Shown here one piece after another: positions 59,149-64,000 of a DNA stretch of 64,000 nucleotides. Source of the DNA: Triops longicaudatus (taxonomy: Eukaryota; Arthropoda; Branchiopoda; Notostraca; Triopsidae); the NCBI GenBank assembly GCA_022885665.1, contig JAGQDJ010000038.1, forward strand, positions 186,001 to 250,000, read 5' to 3'. The notes under the pieces are model-generated. The model did not search any database. It was given only the letters and a program-made list of their open reading frames with translations, and was not told the DNA's origin. Each line of letters begins with the position of its first letter. Within the stretch, counting starts at the first letter, position 1. A program made the position numbers and the translations under genes.

Positions 59149-60086
59149 CAGGACCAGATTTGCAGTCTTTTGCGCCCTGGGCTAAAGCACAATTTTGCGC
59201 CCCCTTCTTTGGAAAAATCGATTTAACAGCTTTCTCATTGAGATGTACGTTTATTTTGTGAAACATTGGTGCACTTCATACAATCGTCACGTTCGAGTCA
59301 CCAAATTTCACTGGCCAGAGAAACAGGACATATTGTTATAAAGAATTTTACTTGTTACTTCTTTTTTTTTTTTTTTGGTGTGCATTCTATGGAGCACGTT
59401 AGGTAATATAGAGGTAGGTTACTTTATTGCTGTCACTAAAAAATATGAAAAATATGTGAAAAAAACACAGAGCAGCTTAAGTGCCTTCAAATATGTAAGG
59501 TTTTATTTCAAAAGCTATTGAAATGCTAGTTAAGGTCACATAATAGCATAGGAGGATGGAAAAAACACAGGTTGCTTAATTTGTATGATTTTGAAAACGC
59601 AGCTGAATAGTTTAAAAACGCATGCGACAATGAAATACTAATTAAGCTTGTAAATTCGTTGAAGCGGAGTTTTTTTTTCGAAGACGTCTCCATAAATTTA
59701 GTAAGATGAGCCAATAACGTTAGTATTTTCCATTAATTAGAGGTGGCAACTTTCGCTGCCACCACGCAGTGTTTTTTTTACGATAATTTTCGACGGAATC
59801 TTTGCGGAAGTACTATACAGTACATTCAAAGAATTTCTGCGTTTGTACAATTTTGGCTGATCACATCAGGAGATTTAGGAACCAGGTAGTGAGACAACGT
59901 AAACCTACCGCTCAATTTATTTAGTGTATTTCGATGTATTTATTAAAAACGCTTTAATATAAGCCTTTCAATATAATACTGAACAATGGGTAAATATTTT
60001 AGTTGCCACTTCTTCTCTTTTGCGCCCCCCTTACTGCTGCACCCTAGGCAAAGGCCTAGGTTGTCCTTATGGAACATCCGGCCCTG
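59149..60086. mobile_element. hAT-like non-autonomous element, 938 bp
   Basis: Ends caggaccagat and, inverted, cagggccggat (on the plus strand atccggccctg). Both ends continue into ttttgcgccc / gggcgcaaaa sequence. The flanking 8-mers gaaacgtc (59141-59148) and gaagcgtc (60087-60094) agree at 7 of 8 positions. It contains poly-T runs and no ORF of transposase type. Confidence 0.78.
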
Positions 60087-60094
60087 GAAGCGTC

Positions 60095-62090
60095 CGTTGT
60101 ACAGGGAGCTTCAGTGTTAATAAGCTTTCTTTCCCTATGGAAAGTTGATTATAGTTAGAATTGCATACGCTTAACAGCATAATCGCAGGAACGGCTAGGA
60201 ACAGCACTCTCGACGATAGTATGAGAGTCGCAGGTTCGAAATACGTATACGAGGCGTAAATATCTCTAATGTGAAGACGGTTTGCCGGTTTGCAAATAAA
60301 CATAAGGAAAAGGCAGCATGCTTGGTCCATGTAATTTGAAGACGTCCCACGAATGCAATCAGGACCTTCTCACAAGGGCTGTGTTAAGTAAGGTACGTAA
60401 GTCACGTAAAAGTGTACTCAAGAATATCCCTACCATGCCTTTCGACAATCACCGACAGCGTGCTGTGGGATCAGCAAAGCTCGTATGTTGGATTTGTGCA
60501 TTCTGAAAGTTACGAAATAGAAGAAAAGTTAGGTAAAATTCAATGAAAAAATAATTAATTGAAAAAATATGAGATAAAGTGCTATGGACTTACAGAACGC
60601 TGCGTTGGATTACATCTCAATGCGGTAAATAGTATCCTTTCTTGAAACACGGAATAAACGCGACATTTTGCTAGATGTTAGAAGAATGATATTTTAGGCA
60701 AAGCAAGAGAAACCTTAAGCAATTGGTGAAATTTAAGAAACTTTTATGACGTAGTTTGTTAAAATCTGCAGTTTAACTTGCATATCGTACGTTCTTTAAT
60801 TAGTGCAATCTGAAGTGATCAAATGCAGCTTCTTCCTTCTTCTCAACGTGCGAATGAAATAAACAGTTGTGAGCCTGATACATCGCAGTGAGAAATTTCG
60901 AAACCTTGCAAAGCTATGTAGGCTTTTATAGGTTCCTGTACAGGCGGCCAATCTTGCTGCAGCTTGCCCAGGGTTGGCGAAAATTTTGCCACGCCTATTG
61001 CAAAAGGCGCGTCCAGGCAACTCTTAGCCTCCAGCTTATTTTGCGCAGTCGTGCAATATTTTTGGTCCCCTTCTGACCAAAAAACCGAGTCGAAAAGCGT
61101 GCAAACTGTATTTCAGTACTAAAATTCGTCCTTGCAAAACATTTTCTGCCAACGCTCGCAAAATTGGCCACGGTCCCTTGCCGTCCACTCTAGGGCTCCG
61201 CTACGGTTGCGAATGCGAATACTGGGTATCATAAAAACTTGCCGTTTATGGCCCGGTTCTGCGACGGTCCACGCCAAAAAACGCGGTATAGCGAAAGGGT
61301 CCCAATGCTAATGGGGAAAAGTGCTTGAGAAAGCGGCTTTCTACTTTATATAGTAAAGTGAAAGCTTAAATTTGTCAGCACTGAAGTTAGTTTCGAATCG
61401 AATTTTCATTCCCACTTTTTTTTTAGGGAAAAATAAAAAAAAATGAGAAAATACCGTGGGAGACGAATTGACACCAGCTTTAACGTCAGTTGGTATAAAT
61501 GTACTCTAATGTATTCATATTATTGAGAAACAATACTGTGCCCAAAATATACTTTAAAAATAGGAAGCTTACGTCTCGTCAGTGTATAAGTCAATTTCCC
61601 TCCCTTTTTTTCTGTTTACTGTGGTATTTTAAGTATAATTCAAAACTGTGTTAGAACCGATCAGTGTTAGCAGCCTAATTATGTATACATTTATTATTTA
61701 TCCCCCCCCAGAAAAGGAGTCACTTCATATCGGCACACAGCGCATACGTAGAATAGCACGAAAAGCCCACTTACATTACATAGTCGTCAAATCACGCGTT
61801 ATTTAACTGGCTTCTAGTTTTCTATGACTGATGTGGCTGAAGAACATTTAATTTCGCACCCGTATATAATAAGAATCAGGAGTGTACTTCACATAAAAAA
61901 TGCGAAATGCAGAACATAACGTGGATAAATCTGTAAAATTACTGGGTTAATTGTCCCGCGCGGTTGCTTGAAAGTCTTTTTACTTTTCTCGCTGAAAAGC
62001 AACGTTTAGGAAAAGGAAAAGGCCTTCTGTTTGTTTCCAAACTTGCACGAATGTAAACAAATTTGCAGTATTTGAAAGCTGCAAGTAAAA
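60095..62090. other. Intergenic region upstream of nurim
   Basis: No exon recognised. It contains the dispersed repeat at 60940-61290; the ORF at 60318-60506 has no domain. Confidence 0.5.
60940..61290 (+). repeat. Dispersed repeat, copy 2 (partner at 29010-29380)
   Basis: Same orientation and block order as 29010-29380, including gccaacgctcgca and gctccgctacggttgcgaat. More diverged than expected for a recent duplication. Confidence 0.6.
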
Positions 62091-63178
62091 ATGATCAAAA
62101 TTCGGTTAAATTTAGTCGTCAGAGCCGTAGTGATTCTCCTAACGTGTTTTGTAACTTTATTGACTGCATGGCATTTTCTATCCTTTTTGTCTAGTAATGC
62201 ATTTTCCTCCAAAAATGCTTTGAATATATGTTCTCGACACATCCAATTCCGAGTGGAAGGTTTGCAATATACTTGGATACTTTGTAAGATTTCTTATTTA
62301 ATGAAAAGCTTTCTCTCATTACTAGACGCATGGATCATTACATGGAATGTTGCACTCCTTTCCGTTTTTATTCTGCAACATTCGATGCTTCCCAGCAAAC
62401 AAATAGCACAATATCTTTCCGATATTGGCTTAGGCGATCTTGGACGCGCAGTATATGTCCTATTTACAAGTGTCATCTTAGAGGTAACTTGAGCTAGAAT
62501 AGCTATAATGAAAGTATGCGTTAAGTACTGCTATGCGTTATTCGTTCAACCTATTATACGGATTCGAAATTGAAGGGAAAATCAGTTGGAAGATCGCTAC
62601 AGATATTTTTCGTCGTAACTTTTTTAATAATCCATGCAGGTAGTATTAACATTCTGGAAACCCATTCCGATATGTATATGGAGTCTTCAACCATGTTCTT
62701 TTCCAATGTGGCTCATTTTTTCGCTTATTCACGCATTTACGTGGTTAAGTATCTACGGCGGCAGTGTCATGTTAGACTGCACTGAATTGCTGGGTATTTC
62801 TCAAGCTTATTATAACTTCATACTTGCGGAAGATCCGATGTCCAAAAAATCGTCGAGTTTGAGAAAATTACTCACGCATCAACGACATCCAAGCTTTATT
62901 GGCCTGATAACTCTTCTGTGGGTTGTTCCGTCAATGACGTAAGAATTATTCCAGTGCCTTCTATTTCAAAGAAAGAAAGCAAATCTTTCAAAATCCTCGA
63001 CGTAATTCTTGTGTTTTCCCTACTTAGGCTGGATCGCCTTGTACTTGCCGTTGTCTTAACGGTTTATTCGTACTTCGCCTGGCCTATTACGCCTGAGGAT
63101 TACACCTACCACAAACAACAACTACGCATGAAACATCACGAAATTGCTTATCGGCAGAACAAGCGCTTAAACTCATGA
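62091..63178 (+). CDS. NRM: Nurim, inner nuclear membrane protein
   Basis: Multi-pass inner nuclear membrane protein of the NnrU/isoprenylcysteine methyltransferase-like fold; no enzymatic activity established. Three exons: 62091-62483, 62640-62938, 63028-63178; 280 aa (human 262). Start ATG at 62091, followed by a hydrophobic first helix (LVVRAVVILLTCFVTLLTAW). Family landmarks: LSVFILQHSMLPSKQ (human FVGQHSLM region), VVLTFWKPIPICIW at the start of exon 2, LGISQAYYNFILAEDP, HQRHPSFIGLITLLWVVP and, across intron 2, MTLDRLVLAVVLTVYSYF. The gt...ag stretch inside exon 1 (62260-62330) is read through because the frame is open and matches the family. Tail to tail with the AlkB gene, 78 bp apart. 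Confidence 0.93.
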
Positions 63179-63256
63179 AATGACACGGACAAATTGTTAC
63201 TGTATCCGAACTTTTTCTTTTCATCTGTTGTATTTATAACGAGGCCAACTTGCTTA

Positions 63257-64000
63257 TCAGTTCTGGGCATCTTGAGGCAGTACAGCGTACATAACGCGGA
63301 ATGAGAGTTGCATGGATTCTTGCTTTACTGTGGCATCTTTTGGTATCTGTAAGCGTAAATAATAGAAATTTGTAATAGAATAAAATTCATAAATCCTAAT
63401 TTACTCCTCGCAGCCAGTCGGACTGCACTGGCCCATTCATGACTAATAAACTCCCAGGCAATAAGGGAAACCTCAAGAAACGGTAATCGGTCTTCTTCCT
63501 TGTCCTGAATTCAATGACACGTGCTGATCCTAAAAATGTGTGCGAAAACTGAATATTAAGCAAACATATTTGGCATGTAAGCACGTACCAGTATTCAACA
63601 AAATAACTGTAGGATTCTTCCCTAACGCTGGATGATTATCAGCATGCCAGCTTTGGTAATCATAGCCTGAGCGATACAGGTCCAAGAAACATGAGTTGAA
63701 ACCCAACCGAGTCATCTCAATCAAGCGGTGTAGAAGTTCTAATGTAACTGGAGGCCACTGGATATTTTTGGCGAAGATTGTGCCTCCGATGTCGTAGTTG
63801 CAAGGTCCAATCCATGCCATAAGTCGCTGTTGAAGTTTCCATTTCTCGCCATGCATGCTAGAACGCTGATGCCATTTAAGCTGCTTCCGTATTCCGTCGA
63901 AAACAATCTAGCACAGAAATTCAAAAACAAATAACTACGAATTGCAAGCCTCGAAATATTAAAAACCTTCTGTCCCTGGTCGTTGAGAAAATGCGGAAAA
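63257..64000 (-). CDS. AlkB-family 2-oxoglutarate dioxygenase homologue (5' end outside window)
   Basis: Related to ALKBH2/ALKBH3, which remove alkyl groups from DNA or RNA bases. Exons 64000-63967 (partial), 63907-63589, 63529-63405 and 63346-63257, all in phase. The sequence follows the family: FPHFLNDQGQK, LKWHQRS, LMAWIGPCNYDIGG, FLDLYRSGYDYQSWHADN (the HxD iron motif), NPTVILLNTGSARVIEFR, RFPLLPGSLLVMNGPVQSDW, ending in LSFRVMYAVLP. Two catalytic positions look changed. Where ALKBH3 has DWQHRVPK with the third iron ligand, this protein has DWLRGIPK; where the family has RVNLTFR, it has SMQLSFR, keeping only the last arginine. It is therefore either a divergent or an inactive member. The family is clear; the exact orthologue is not. 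Confidence 0.88.

Noticed and set aside
62260..62330. Possible intron inside nurim exon 1
   Set aside because: The frame is open across it and the included residues align with the family; the candidate donor is weak.

Overview
The window is nuclear DNA of an invertebrate animal. The evidence is its set of conserved metazoan genes split by short GT-AG introns (mostly about 50-200 bp): SLC35F1/F2-type transporter, NOC2L, NAA15, dCMP deaminase, TFG, a TMEM272-like protein, PDE2A, SDAD1, RAB33, MFSD6, nurim and an AlkB homologue. The DNA is AT-rich outside exons and carries hAT-like, TTAA-flanked and tRNA-derived SINE insertions. RAB33 and PDE2A, which as far as I recall are missing from Drosophila, argue weakly against an insect. 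I cannot place the phylum from sequence alone. All gene models below were built by joining exons by hand; in each complete model the splice phases add up to one open frame.

Layout. 1-1208: SLC35F on the minus strand, running off the left edge. 2751-6250: NOC2L (+). 7600-21276: NAA15 (+), whose 5.4-kb eighth intron contains a complete minus-strand gene for a proline-rich secreted protein (12864-14507). 21533-22321: DCTD (-), tail to tail with NAA15 and head to head with TFG (22616-24879, +). 24880-31114: gene-poor, with a TTAA-flanked element, a tRNA-derived SINE, a broken 3' end of a phosphorylase kinase alpha gene, a GNAT-like fragment and a repeat shared with 61 kb. 31115-31841: small four-pass membrane protein (+). 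33912-37364: PDE2A (-). 37365-41522: no gene seen.

41523-49253 is the most unusual part. It is a run of four plus-strand genes for secreted low-complexity proteins: a Thr/Ser/Val-rich protein, a small cysteine-rich protein, a Lys-Pro-rich protein, and an alternating Gln-Ala protein with a Cys-Glu-Lys-Pro tail. Three share one architecture: TATA box 85-109 bp before the ATG, a 25-26 codon first exon that is essentially only a signal peptide, a phase-0 intron, and a second exon with the whole mature protein. The correct frames of two of them have no start codon in exon 2, so single-exon ORF finding misses them. They look like lineage-specific structural secretions (coat, cuticle, adhesive or mucus); that role is inference.

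49713-52995: SDAD1 (-), head to head with RAB33 (53573-54572, +). 55215-57757: MFSD6 (-). 58565-60086: three non-autonomous hAT-like insertions within 1.6 kb, each with a target-site duplication. 62091-63178: nurim (+), tail to tail with an AlkB-family gene (63257-64000, -) that runs off the right edge and lacks an expected iron-binding histidine.

The housekeeping genes fall into ribosome biogenesis (NOC2L, SDAD1), co-translational N-terminal acetylation (NAA15), nucleotide supply and alkylation repair (DCTD, AlkB), secretory traffic (TFG, RAB33) and cyclic-nucleotide signalling (PDE2A). Nothing suggests they are co-regulated beyond two divergent pairs with short shared promoter regions.
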